Source: Melanopsichium pennsylvanicum | Taxonomy: Eukaryota; Basidiomycota; Ustilaginomycetes; Ustilaginales | DNA: 64,000 bases | Assembly (NCBI GenBank): GCA_900208305.1 | Contig: OAPG01000002.1 | Span: forward strand, 1,364,001 to 1,428,000 | Reading direction: 5' to 3' | In this document: one piece after another, positions 56,060 to 64,000 of the stretch | How the letters are laid out: each line of letters opens with the position of its first letter | Numbering within the stretch: position 1 is the first letter of the stretch | The notes under the pieces: generated by a model | Told to the model about the DNA's origin: nothing | What the model saw: only the letters and a program-made list of their open reading frames with translations | The model's database searches: none | Position numbers and translations under genes: made by a program

Positions 56060-56917
56060 CTATTTTCCATAAGAGCTGCCCCCAACCCGGCGTAATCCCT
56101 TCCCCACAGCTCCACCCATCTTCTGCTTGTAATTCTTCCTATCCTCTTTGGCACTGATAGCCAGCATCCTATCCTTCCTCGCCCCAATCTCGACTGGATT
56201 TACTACGTCTGCAGCCTTCTTCAACCTGCAAGGTCTACTCCCAATGTATTTGCCATTCATCTCTTTCCACGCCTTCAAAAAATCTTCTGGATCGGCAAAC
56301 GCTACAAACCCATACCCTTTACCTTTTCCATCCTTTTTGGTCACAACACGAGCTTTTGAGAATGAAGGATACTTGTCGAAAGCGGCGATGAGCGTTTCGT
56401 CAGTGACGTCGTTTCCAAGATCACCCACAAACAGGCGTTTGTGGGAAGGATCCCATTCCAGAAGCGTTTGGTCTTCCCATAGTTTGCCTGCGGCTCGACG
56501 CAGAACGGTGGGCCGTGTCTCGCCTTTTCGAAGTTTACCAGGAATGATGCGCCCTTCGGAATCGTATCGAACGTCTTCTTTGCCGATATTATTGGCAGAG
56601 GATGGTGTGGCATTGGTAAATGGATCAACGATGGGTGTGTCGTACGTTGAGACAGCAGCGGCTTGTGCCGGATTCTGAGTGTCAAAATAGTAAGGATTTG
56701 CGGCAGCACTCGGATCTCCATAAGCAGCAGCGACAGAGGAGGAGGCACTATCGGTACTTGCATAGTAGTCGGCAGGATACCCATACGTGGCGTAGTATGA
56801 GTTGTAGTCAAAGCCCCAGTTATTGGCGGATGCATCCCAGTAGTAGAACGGTGCATAGGGATCGTCTGACGTCGATGCGGCCACCTTTGAAGATGACGTC
56901 GCAAGATAGGCGCTCAT
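56060..56917 (-). CDS. RBM42: RNA-binding protein RBM42
   Basis: 285 aa from the ATG at 56917 (MSAYLATSSSKVAAS). The frame extends four codons further upstream without a better ATG. The N-terminal half is Tyr/Ala/Ser-rich and disordered. A conserved linker (GKLRKGETRPTVLRRAAGKLWEDQTLLEWDPSHKRLFVGDLG) leads into one RRM at about 160-238, with RNP2 LFVGDL (162-167) and RNP1 KGYGFVAF (200-207). The linker-plus-RRM block and the C-terminal RPCRLKKA...KKNYKQK-type tail are the hallmark of RBM42, a protein of the U4/U6.U5 tri-snRNP region in human spliceosomes. It is divergent from CTNNBL1, another spliceosome-associated protein, with 285 bp between start codons. Family call confident. Confidence 0.9.
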   Translation of the reverse strand: MSAYLATSSSKVAASTSDDPYAPFYYWDASANNWGFDYNSYYATYGYPADYYASTDSASSSVAAAYGDPSAAANPYYFDTQNPAQAAAVSTYDTPIVDPFTNATPSSANNIGKEDVRYDSEGRIIPGKLRKGETRPTVLRRAAGKLWEDQTLLEWDPSHKRLFVGDLGNDVTDETLIAAFDKYPSFSKARVVTKKDGKGKGYGFVAFADPEDFLKAWKEMNGKYIGSRPCRLKKAADVVNPVEIGARKDRMLAISAKEDRKNYKQKMGGAVGKGLRRVGGSSYGK

Positions 56918-57202
56918 ATTTCTGATCAATCGTCTTCATACGATGTGCCTAGATGAAGCAAGTATGGATGAAGGGACGAGGAGAAGTTAGCAAAGACATT
57001 GAATGTGTTTCAAAATGTAGCTGAAGAGGACTCGGATTTCGGAAATTGCTCAGCTCCACTTTTTCTAGTTGATAATTTTGTGTGCGTGCACATGATTGCT
57101 TTGATCTTTCTCTCCTTCGCACAACCATAACTTTCGCATCTCCGACAACTTATCAACACATCTCTCTTCTCTGGCCCCACCGCCAGAAAGCAAAACTGAA
57201 AA
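56918..57202. promoter_or_regulatory. Shared divergent promoter of RBM42 and CTNNBL1
   Basis: 285 bp between start codons. It holds both promoters; no specific element is certain. Confidence 0.6.
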
Positions 57203-59194
57203 ATGGATGTGGACAAACTTTTCAAGCTGCCCAGCCTCCCCTCAGCAGCCCTCAACAAGCGCAAATGGTCAGCTCCTAACCCTTCTGACGCCTCCTCGTC
57301 ATCCTCTGTCACTGTTTCGGAGCCTTCTGCTGGGCCCTCAGCCGAATCATCCACTTCTCGGCCTGCGAAGGCTGCGCGAGTTGATGATGAAGATGATCAC
57401 GACTCCCCTGCTGCTCAGGAAGACGAGACCTACTTTTTGAGCGATGATGATCAAGAAGACGGCCGCTTCTTTTCCGGTGGACTCACCTCTGAACAGCAAC
57501 ATATTCTCGACATCATGGATTCCGGAGACAATCAAAACTCCTCTTCTACCGATCCATCATCTGTGACCGACATCGCCTCGTTACGGAAGCAGCTGTTACG
57601 ATTCGAAAAAGCAATAACCCGCAACGCAGAAATGCGAGTCAAACATGCCGACGATCCTTCCCGATTCATCGACTCGGAAGCAGACCTTCACACCGAAATT
57701 AAATCTCTCCTCATCCTCACGACCAGTCCCACCCTCTTCTACCCCGAATTCGTCAAATTGGGCGGTGCAGGCAGTTTGGCTGGATTGTTGACCCACGAGA
57801 ATGCGGATATTTCCGCGGCGGCCATCGAGGTTATTGAAGAGGTTACTGATGATGATGTACTCGACACTGCTCAGGACGCTGAGGGAGGAAACGAAGAAGA
57901 AATGTTACAAGAAAGGCAAAAAGCGGCCGAGGCGATGAATCAGTTGGTGGAAGCGTTCTTGGAACAGGGCGTGCTGGATTTACTCGTATCCAACCTAGGT
58001 CGGTTCAATGATACGATGGATGAAAAGCTGCATGACGAGGAAAAGGCGAGGATGGTGCTTGAGATCGATGGGGATTTTCAGGCAATATATCATACGCTTG
58101 GAGCACTGGAAAATCTTGTCACTTCTCGACCGAGTTTATCGGAGCAACTCGTTTCCACAACCTCATGTCTCGATTGGGTGCTAACCAGGCTCTCGGCCAA
58201 ACGAACAGAACCGGTGGACCAGAATACGGCATACTCGGCAGAACTCCTTGCGATCTTGCTGCAAAGTTCTGAATCCAATCGCGCGCTTGTTGGGACTACT
58301 CGTATCGGAGTAGAAAACGAGTCTGGTATCGACATGCTTCTCACCATTATCGCTCGATACCGCCGTGCGTCTCCATCAGGGGCCGAAGAGGAGGAGTTTG
58401 CTGAGAACATCTTTGATAGCCTCTGTCTTTGCCTTTCCATACCAACCAACAAGAAGCGATTTCTTGATGGAGAAGGAGTGGAGCTGATGGTGTTGCTCAT
58501 GAAAGAGAAAAAGACTTTTGGCAGAAGACGAGGTGTCAAAGTGCTAGATCATGCGAGTGGTGGACCGTACGGTGGAGAAGTGTGTAAGAGATTAGTCGAG
58601 GTGGGTGGATTGAGTCCACTATTCAGTGTGTTGATGGATTGCGGTGAAGATGGAGATGGTAAGAAGAAGAAAAGGAAGGGGAGGCATGTAAGTATGCAAG
58701 ATGCAGAGCATGTTTTAGGTATACTTTCCAGTCTCTTGACGCATTTGGAATCCGACTCGATGGAAAGGATTAGGGTCTTGTCAAAATTTGTGATTGATAA
58801 CTATCAACGTTTGGATCATTTACTGGATTTGAGAGACACGCTGATATCCAGGTTGGATTCGGTCTTTGTTTCTCCTCGTCAAAAACATGATGAACGAGAC
58901 CAAGAGCAAGAGGAAGAGGTGTACTTGACAAAATTGGAAATGGGACTTTTCAGTCTACAACTGTTGGATACAGTTATAGCATGGATTGTCATGGAAGATG
59001 ATGCAGCCAAGGATCACATCAGAGTCCTCTTGAAGAGGAAAGGTTTCAACTTCAAAGATGTCACCAACACTTTGAAAGAGTATAGAGACAATATCGCAGA
59101 TCAGGTCTCGGTTCAACGTCTAGATGAACAAGACGAGGGTTTGAAAACCAAACACATTCTCACTGCACTCATCGCCTATGTCGAAGCATTGTAG
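57203..59194 (+). CDS. CTNNBL1: Beta-catenin-like protein 1 (spliceosome-associated ARM protein)
   Basis: 663-aa single-exon protein; human CTNNBL1 has 563 aa. The N-terminus carries MDVDKLFKLP, a short basic KRKW and an acidic/Ser-rich region, then the conserved entry SLRKQLLRFEKAITRNAEMRVKHADDPSRFIDSEADLH. Armadillo-type helices follow (about 150-650), with family landmarks FVKLGGAGSLAGLLTHENADI, NKKRFLDGEGVELMVLLMKEKK and the C-terminal LKRKGFNFKDVTNTLKEYRDNI. CTNNBL1 binds Cdc5L/Prp19-complex components and is part of human spliceosomes. The start ATG directly precedes the conserved Met-Asp. Identity confident. Confidence 0.93.
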   Translation: MDVDKLFKLPSLPSAALNKRKWSAPNPSDASSSSSVTVSEPSAGPSAESSTSRPAKAARVDDEDDHDSPAAQEDETYFLSDDDQEDGRFFSGGLTSEQQHILDIMDSGDNQNSSSTDPSSVTDIASLRKQLLRFEKAITRNAEMRVKHADDPSRFIDSEADLHTEIKSLLILTTSPTLFYPEFVKLGGAGSLAGLLTHENADISAAAIEVIEEVTDDDVLDTAQDAEGGNEEEMLQERQKAAEAMNQLVEAFLEQGVLDLLVSNLGRFNDTMDEKLHDEEKARMVLEIDGDFQAIYHTLGALENLVTSRPSLSEQLVSTTSCLDWVLTRLSAKRTEPVDQNTAYSAELLAILLQSSESNRALVGTTRIGVENESGIDMLLTIIARYRRASPSGAEEEEFAENIFDSLCLCLSIPTNKKRFLDGEGVELMVLLMKEKKTFGRRRGVKVLDHASGGPYGGEVCKRLVEVGGLSPLFSVLMDCGEDGDGKKKKRKGRHVSMQDAEHVLGILSSLLTHLESDSMERIRVLSKFVIDNYQRLDHLLDLRDTLISRLDSVFVSPRQKHDERDQEQEEEVYLTKLEMGLFSLQLLDTVIAWIVMEDDAAKDHIRVLLKRKGFNFKDVTNTLKEYRDNIADQVSVQRLDEQDEGLKTKHILTALIAYVEAL

Positions 59195-59283
59195 AATCAC
59201 ATCAGCTAAATGCAACGAACCTATTCCCAGAAACACTCGGCACTGCGACATCTTTCGGGATGCGGAAGAGTGTGTGGAGGAAG

Positions 59284-59327
<44 letters not shown>

Positions 59328-59425
59328 AAGCAAGCTCTTGAGGGTATATATTCCACAAGTTGTGAAACCAATTTGATATCATGGGAATACAGAGATATCT
59401 TTTTGAACAAACGAACCTACGACGA
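59195..59425. other. Intergenic between convergent genes, with long A tract
   Basis: Contains the A42 run and the 3' flanks of CTNNBL1 and the hydrolase gene. No gene. Confidence 0.6.
59284..59325. repeat. A42 homopolymer
   Basis: Forty-two consecutive A residues on the plus strand, 89 bp after the CTNNBL1 stop codon, in a convergent intergenic region. Confidence 0.9.
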
Positions 59426-60970
59426 CTAAACCGAGTGGTTTTTAGCCTCCTTCTTCAACCATTCCAACTCCTCATCGCCATCCCTCAAGCCTCGCTCCTC
59501 GTCCAAACCTCGCCTACTCTCCTCGCTCTCATGTTGCGCCTTAACCTGGTCCCCATATCGAGCCTCGTTATCCAAACAAACAGCGATCAATCCACTGGTC
59601 TTCAATCCGAGATCAAAGTACGTCGGATTGTTCTTGGCACTAAACATGCTTATATGTGCGTCCACCTCGTCGGTCGCTTTGCTATTGTCCATGGCGGTGA
59701 AACTACCCGCGCATCTTGCTGTTCGAGGCGGTAAGATGATAAAAGTCCGATCTCTCGGCTGTGCTTGACTGAGATTCGAATTTGCTGCACGAGATGATGC
59801 AGGCAACCGTGTGAAGTAGCAATGGAACAGGATTTTCGGCTGATCGACGAGCCTATCCAACCGAGCATGCAGGGCGTTATCATCCCACAGATTGGAAACA
59901 AAAGCGAGATGGTCGGTCACCCAGCCATATGCACCGTTGATTTTGTCTTTGTTGAAATAGGCTGCCGAGGCAGCAGCGCCCGAGGCGAGCGCAACTGCGC
60001 CGGTGGCCATCAGAGCCGTGCGCCAATTGCTGGTTGAACTATTCGAGGTTGCTGGGTCAGAGCGAGATACTCCTCCGTGTCTGATATTATTGTTGTTGCC
60101 AGAGGAGGATGTGTCATTGCGGGATTGACGCTCGGAATTCCATCTAGTAGCCAAGCCTACACCCATGGGAGCAAAGAATGTGCCGAGAGTTTGTGCTGTT
60201 TGCAGATAGCCTGCATACTTGTTGATTCCATTCTTGAACACTCCTGGATGTACGCCATAGTACGGAGTGTCGTACGCAAGGACGCCAACCACTCGAGGCC
60301 AGAGTTTGAGATGCGGCTGCTTGTGTTTGGGAGTTTTTGCGTGCTGTTCGGCGCTATCTTGGGCAATGTTGAGTGCGGCATCCACGGCAACGAGCCCACC
60401 CATTGAATGGCCTGCGAGGATGATCTTCACACTGCCCATTCCACCGCCTTTACCTGAGTTTGGCACGATCTCACCTGTGATGGGATCGATTTCGGGCTTT
60501 GACTCGAGGATGACGACTTGGTGAGTGAGCCATTCGGTAAAGGACTCTACGGCGGCAGCGAGACTGCCGCGAGTATCGTAAGTGGGGTAAACGAGGGATT
60601 TGACGTGCAAGCCAGGGTAGGTTTGTTGAAGATTGTAGGTGAGACGGGAGGGGAAGTCTTCAAAGGTGGTTTCTGAAGAGCCTTTGAAGCCATGGACAAA
60701 TACTAGGAGGAGGAGGTGGTGGTTACTCGCCTCGAGACCAGTGATGTGAATATGGGTGGTGGGAGTTTTGGATGGTGTGTGAGAGAAGCCTTTCTGAGCA
60801 AGATGGGCGGCTTCTGGTGGAGGGTCATATTGTAATGGATCTTCTAATACGATAGGATTGTTGAGAGAAGAGCCTTGTTGTGGTTTTGGAGCGGTGGTGG
60901 AAGCAAAGGATGATTGTAAGGTATCGGTGGCCCAGTGATTGAGCTCTTGTGGATGGGTAAAGTTGGACAT
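59426..60970 (-). CDS. DUF676-type alpha/beta hydrolase (putative serine esterase/lipase)
   Basis: 514-aa single-exon protein. The alpha/beta-hydrolase core starts near residue 87 (LLLLVFVHGFKGSSETTFEDFPSRL), with an oxyanion HGFKG, and the nucleophile elbow GHSMGG is at 187-192 (Ser189). These are typical of the DUF676 family of putative serine esterases related to fungal lipid hydrolases. A hydrophobic Ala/Gly-rich segment at about 315-340 looks like a membrane helix. Residues after 400 contain an FTAMDNSKATDEVDAHISMFSAKNN stretch, where the His near 437 could complete the triad. The C-terminus is charged and Glu-rich. The first 80 residues are disordered. The substrate is unknown (lipid ester is a guess). 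Confidence is high for the fold, low for the reaction. Confidence 0.85.
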   Translation of the reverse strand: MSNFTHPQELNHWATDTLQSSFASTTAPKPQQGSSLNNPIVLEDPLQYDPPPEAAHLAQKGFSHTPSKTPTTHIHITGLEASNHHLLLLVFVHGFKGSSETTFEDFPSRLTYNLQQTYPGLHVKSLVYPTYDTRGSLAAAVESFTEWLTHQVVILESKPEIDPITGEIVPNSGKGGGMGSVKIILAGHSMGGLVAVDAALNIAQDSAEQHAKTPKHKQPHLKLWPRVVGVLAYDTPYYGVHPGVFKNGINKYAGYLQTAQTLGTFFAPMGVGLATRWNSERQSRNDTSSSGNNNNIRHGGVSRSDPATSNSSTSNWRTALMATGAVALASGAAASAAYFNKDKINGAYGWVTDHLAFVSNLWDDNALHARLDRLVDQPKILFHCYFTRLPASSRAANSNLSQAQPRDRTFIILPPRTARCAGSFTAMDNSKATDEVDAHISMFSAKNNPTYFDLGLKTSGLIAVCLDNEARYGDQVKAQHESEESRRGLDEERGLRDGDEELEWLKKEAKNHSV

Positions 60971-62105
60971 TTCGAATGTGTGCTCTAAGAGCGCCGTTTA
61001 CGAGATGGTATGAGCATGTGTAGCTGAATAGTTGAGCGAGCTTGTTGAATATGGCGAAAACAGGAAAGAAGAAATGTGTGGTTGTTGTGAGGTGAGCACG
61101 GAACAAGGTTGGGCAAAGAATGGAAACGTTGTGCTGAGTTGGAAGGATTTCACGTTTCAAGTTATTATTGTGATTTCACACGCAGGGTCCAATAACAATA
61201 CATATTAACCGTCTCTCTCATCTGGTTTAGCAGCAAGTTTTAATTGTGTCCACACCTCCACAATCAGTCTGAGGATGACTGAGCAGCACAACAATAATAA
61301 TAATACGGTATCTCGTGGTTATCGCACGAGTCGGTGGTTTAAAGTGTGCTCTCTCACTCTGTCGAGCAAATAACGCGAGCCAAAACCGCATTGGAAGAAA
61401 AGTCAGCAGCAACCAACAGGCACAAAAGCACAGTTAATCAGTTCAGCACCCAGCTGCAACTCGGACTAATTTACGCATGCTCAGCCCATTATTCATACAC
61501 TGATAGCCTTGCAGCACGATATCACAATACGAATACTGTAAATCTACACAACCAGCAGTACCAAGGTTGTATCGGTTGATGCTAATATTATATAAATTAC
61601 AGTACATTGACTACTCACAACTGTAGCTTCAACAGCGCTGCTTCTTTTGCATTTCTAGGTTTCGTACCGGGATCGCCTTAACAGCGCATTGCCGATCCCC
61701 CCTCTTTTCTGCATTGAACAGTATTAACAAAGTCAAGTACAATTACTATTACTATACCACTTGACTCGTCTTTTCATTCTTGGACCCAATCAATCGTCGT
61801 CCTGCAGCTCTTTTTTAGTCTGGTGCGTATCTGCTTCGTGTAGTAGTATCGCATTTATCGTCCTGTCCTTTCAAGTCCCATTCCCTCCTTCCATCCTGCC
61901 TTGTCCTCCTTCATACACCAGCAACAACATCCTTTCTTTCACACTCCTATCAATTCGGAAGCCCTTGCTCGCACGCATGCACGCAAAAACACCCAAGCTC
62001 ACAGCTATGTTTTAAAATCACCTCCCGGTCAGAGCTTCATCCTCTGCTCTATCTTAGCTGCGCCTTGGTTCGGCCGTTCCCTTGATCATTCTGGCTTTGC
62101 TTTGC

Positions 62106-62166
<61 letters not shown>

Positions 62167-62297
62167 TCCATAATTGCATATCTTCATCAACACCGCACAA
62201 TCAATCTCTCCCTGGAACATTCAACTCTCCTTGTGTATCACGCTACACTCTAGACTCATGCTTTGAATTCCTTCTCGACTGCATCAGCAGCACAAGC
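60971..62297. other. Divergent intergenic region with CAT repeat
   Basis: Separates the hydrolase gene from the right-edge gene. It includes A/T-rich TACAGTA words near 61535 and 61598 and a CT/CAT-rich plus strand from about 61780 that is probably the leader of the downstream gene. No other gene. Confidence 0.55.
62106..62166. repeat. (CAT)20 microsatellite
   Basis: Twenty uninterrupted CAT units, about 130 bp upstream of the next start codon, probably in its 5' UTR. Confidence 0.95.
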
Positions 62298-64000
62298 ATG
62301 ACCTCGCTCACAACACTTTTTGTTGTAGGTCCAAATCAATACGTAGAATTCAACGAGTCTTGGGGTGCCAAAGCCTTTCTCCACCACATTTGGGATCAAT
62401 CACAGACGCCCCTAGACGCAAAAGACGTGGCAGAAGGTCATCTCCATTCAGCCGGTGCACGCATATCTAGATCAAAACCTCCACGCATCGAATTTCCCAT
62501 CATCCTTCGAGTCAAGGGCAAAGGCAGCACATATAAACCCACTGGAAACTGGATCACTTGGGACGAGCTTGCCCAACGAAACCCATTAGCTGTCAAACCT
62601 CCTCCGAGTCTCGATCAGTTCGTTGCGGCCGGATCCACCGTAGGAACCGGTCCTAAACTCAAAACTGCACATTTCATCTCCAAACCAGATTCGATCAACC
62701 GCATCAAGCTCATCAAAACAACAAGAGCTCCAATCGTGACCAAGGTCCAAACCCCCGCCATGAACCTCGAACAGGATCGAGATGGCTGGATTGGTGGTTC
62801 CAGTCAGAGCATCTATGCTCGAAAGTCTGCGCCCGCAACCCACGCTTCACCCCCTCCGGCAGCCAAATCAGCCAACAAGCCATCACCCGTCACGCCGGGC
62901 CGCGACAAGTCTCAGTCCACTGATTGCAAGTCTCGCTCGCTGCTAGAGCGTATGGAGATGGCTCAGAATCTCCACACTCCACCATCAAAAGGACGGAACG
63001 GCCAAGTTGACACCAACTACAGCGCTGGCGCTTCTTCTACACCCTCTCCCTCCTCCAATCCTACAACTTCACCCTTCCGAACAACACCCTCCCAAGGCAT
63101 CCGCAGACCAGGTGCAAAGATCCCTTCGCCGCTTCCACTCACTAGCCCAGCTCGCAACAATGGTCCAGCTTCGCCCCTCAACACCCGCACGCCTCTTAGC
63201 GCATCTCATCCCATTCCGGAAACCCCCCTCAAACTATCACAGCGTGGTGGACCTCAAACACCCGCCACACCCCATTATCCAGCCTATTCGCACTCCTCGC
63301 AGACGCACAACCAGGATGGAGACGCAGCACGTGCAAGTGGTCTCGGTCTGGGCCTGACGCCATTGAAGACACCCATCCCACTCGCGCCCAGCCCGGACGC
63401 CATGAGAAGCCCCCTGAACGATCCGTTGCATTTGCGAGGTCGAGCTGCATCCAATGCTTCCATTGGCTCTCCTCTCAAATCGGGCCGTGGGGACCTTCAC
63501 GGCGAGCCTTTGACCCTCGGCTCATCAAGCAGTGGCAGTAAAGGCGGCAATGGTCAGATTGATGCCATGCTGGACCGTCTTCGCAAGACCCGATCAGGCC
63601 TCGGCACCGGCGCTAGCATGTGGGCTCCCAAGCCAACTTCCGACAACAGCTCTTCGTCCGCCTCCACTACTTCGCATGCTATTGGAAACGGCTTCTCTTC
63701 CAGCAACCTACTCGGAGTTCAGACTGGTCTCGACCGGAAGAGGCCCAGTCATCGTCCCAATGGCCTTCAATTGAGCCTAGGTCAGGAGATCAGCGTCATG
63801 CAGGAGCTCGAGGAGAAAGCTGAAGAGGACTGTCCTCCCTCAACTATCTCCTCCGCCAATGTGGGAGAGACCTTCCGGATCGATCCACCAGACAACCAGC
63901 CTGAGAATGGAGACGCAGATGGATGGCACGGGACGATCGTCCCACCAACTCCGTCGCTCGGCTGCGATTCTCCCTCGTCGGACGAAGACACAGGCGCCAC
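62298..64000 (+). CDS. Disordered Ser/Pro-rich protein, partial (runs off right edge)
   Basis: From the ATG at 62298 one frame stays open for all 567 complete codons to the right edge, with no stop and no need for an intron. The first 110 residues look folded (MTSLTTLFVVGPNQYVEFNE, WGAKAFLHHIWDQ, IEFPIILRVKGKGSTYKPTGNWITWDELAQRNP). A linker follows (KPDSINRIKLIKTTRAPIVTK) and then a long Ser/Thr/Pro-rich disordered region with many SP and TP sites (potential proline-directed phosphorylation) and one short helical-looking element (QIDAMLDRLRKTRSG, about 420-435). I do not recognise the N-terminal domain. The C-terminus, perhaps with a diagnostic domain, is outside the window. Codon use (C-ending codons) matches neighbouring genes. 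Real gene: confident; function: unknown. Confidence 0.82.
   Translation, partial: MTSLTTLFVVGPNQYVEFNESWGAKAFLHHIWDQSQTPLDAKDVAEGHLHSAGARISRSKPPRIEFPIILRVKGKGSTYKPTGNWITWDELAQRNPLAVKPPPSLDQFVAAGSTVGTGPKLKTAHFISKPDSINRIKLIKTTRAPIVTKVQTPAMNLEQDRDGWIGGSSQSIYARKSAPATHASPPPAAKSANKPSPVTPGRDKSQSTDCKSRSLLERMEMAQNLHTPPSKGRNGQVDTNYSAGASSTPSPSSNPTTSPFRTTPSQGIRRPGAKIPSPLPLTSPARNNGPASPLNTRTPLSASHPIPETPLKLSQRGGPQTPATPHYPAYSHSSQTHNQDGDAARASGLGLGLTPLKTPIPLAPSPDAMRSPLNDPLHLRGRAASNASIGSPLKSGRGDLHGEPLTLGSSSSGSKGGNGQIDAMLDRLRKTRSGLGTGASMWAPKPTSDNSSSSASTTSHAIGNGFSSSNLLGVQTGLDRKRPSHRPNGLQLSLGQEISVMQELEEKAEEDCPPSTISSANVGETFRIDPPDNQPENGDADGWHGTIVPPTPSLGCDSPSSDEDTGA

Noticed and set aside
1..64000. tRNA, 5S rRNA and spliceosomal snRNA genes
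   Set aside because: Visual search for TPsiC-like GGTTCRA motifs in a cloverleaf context and for known RNA starts gave nothing convincing; a covariance-model scan would be decisive.

Overview
The window looks like 64 kb of a nuclear chromosome from a basidiomycete, most likely a smut fungus (Ustilaginomycotina; Ustilago/Sporisorium-like). The reasons are the eukaryotic gene set, very few introns (most genes are one long exon; the introns found are GT..AG and about 50-440 bp), long Ser/Pro-rich disordered protein segments, long pyrimidine-rich 5' leaders, and no operons. The species cannot be named from sequence alone. All functions are inferred from protein motifs read by eye.

Layout, left to right. 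A spliced gene of unknown function runs off the left edge (minus). It is followed by NOG1 (minus), a large acidic Ser-rich protein with a hidden 28-nt first exon (plus), a putative 100-aa orphan with two introns, and a gene-poor stretch with the long CT-rich leader of an Nrg1-like C2H2 repressor (plus). Next is a 74-aa zinc-finger protein whose first coding exon is just the ATG. A minus-strand block follows: class V aminotransferase/cysteine-desulfurase-like, MDM31, a peroxisomal-type adenine nucleotide carrier, and a KCH1-type K+ transporter. Then come an unusual viroplasmin-VOC fusion (plus), SNRNP40 (minus) and EFL1/RIA1 (plus) sharing a divergent promoter, a broken DNA polymerase X gene with a mitochondrial/membrane-like N-terminus (minus), a 2343-aa disordered protein ending in an MDR dehydrogenase-like domain (plus), RBM42 (minus) and CTNNBL1 (plus) as a divergent pair, a DUF676 hydrolase (minus), and a disordered protein running off the right edge (plus).

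Themes. Two genes act in 60S ribosome maturation (NOG1, EFL1) and three are spliceosome-associated (SNRNP40, RBM42, CTNNBL1). The others cover mitochondria, peroxisomes, ion transport and transcription. There is no secondary-metabolite cluster, no intact transposon, no recognisable tRNA or rRNA, and no CRISPR. The most interesting items are the viroplasmin-VOC fusion, the polymerase X gene with three frame breaks, the giant MDR fusion, and small spliced genes that simple ORF calling misses.
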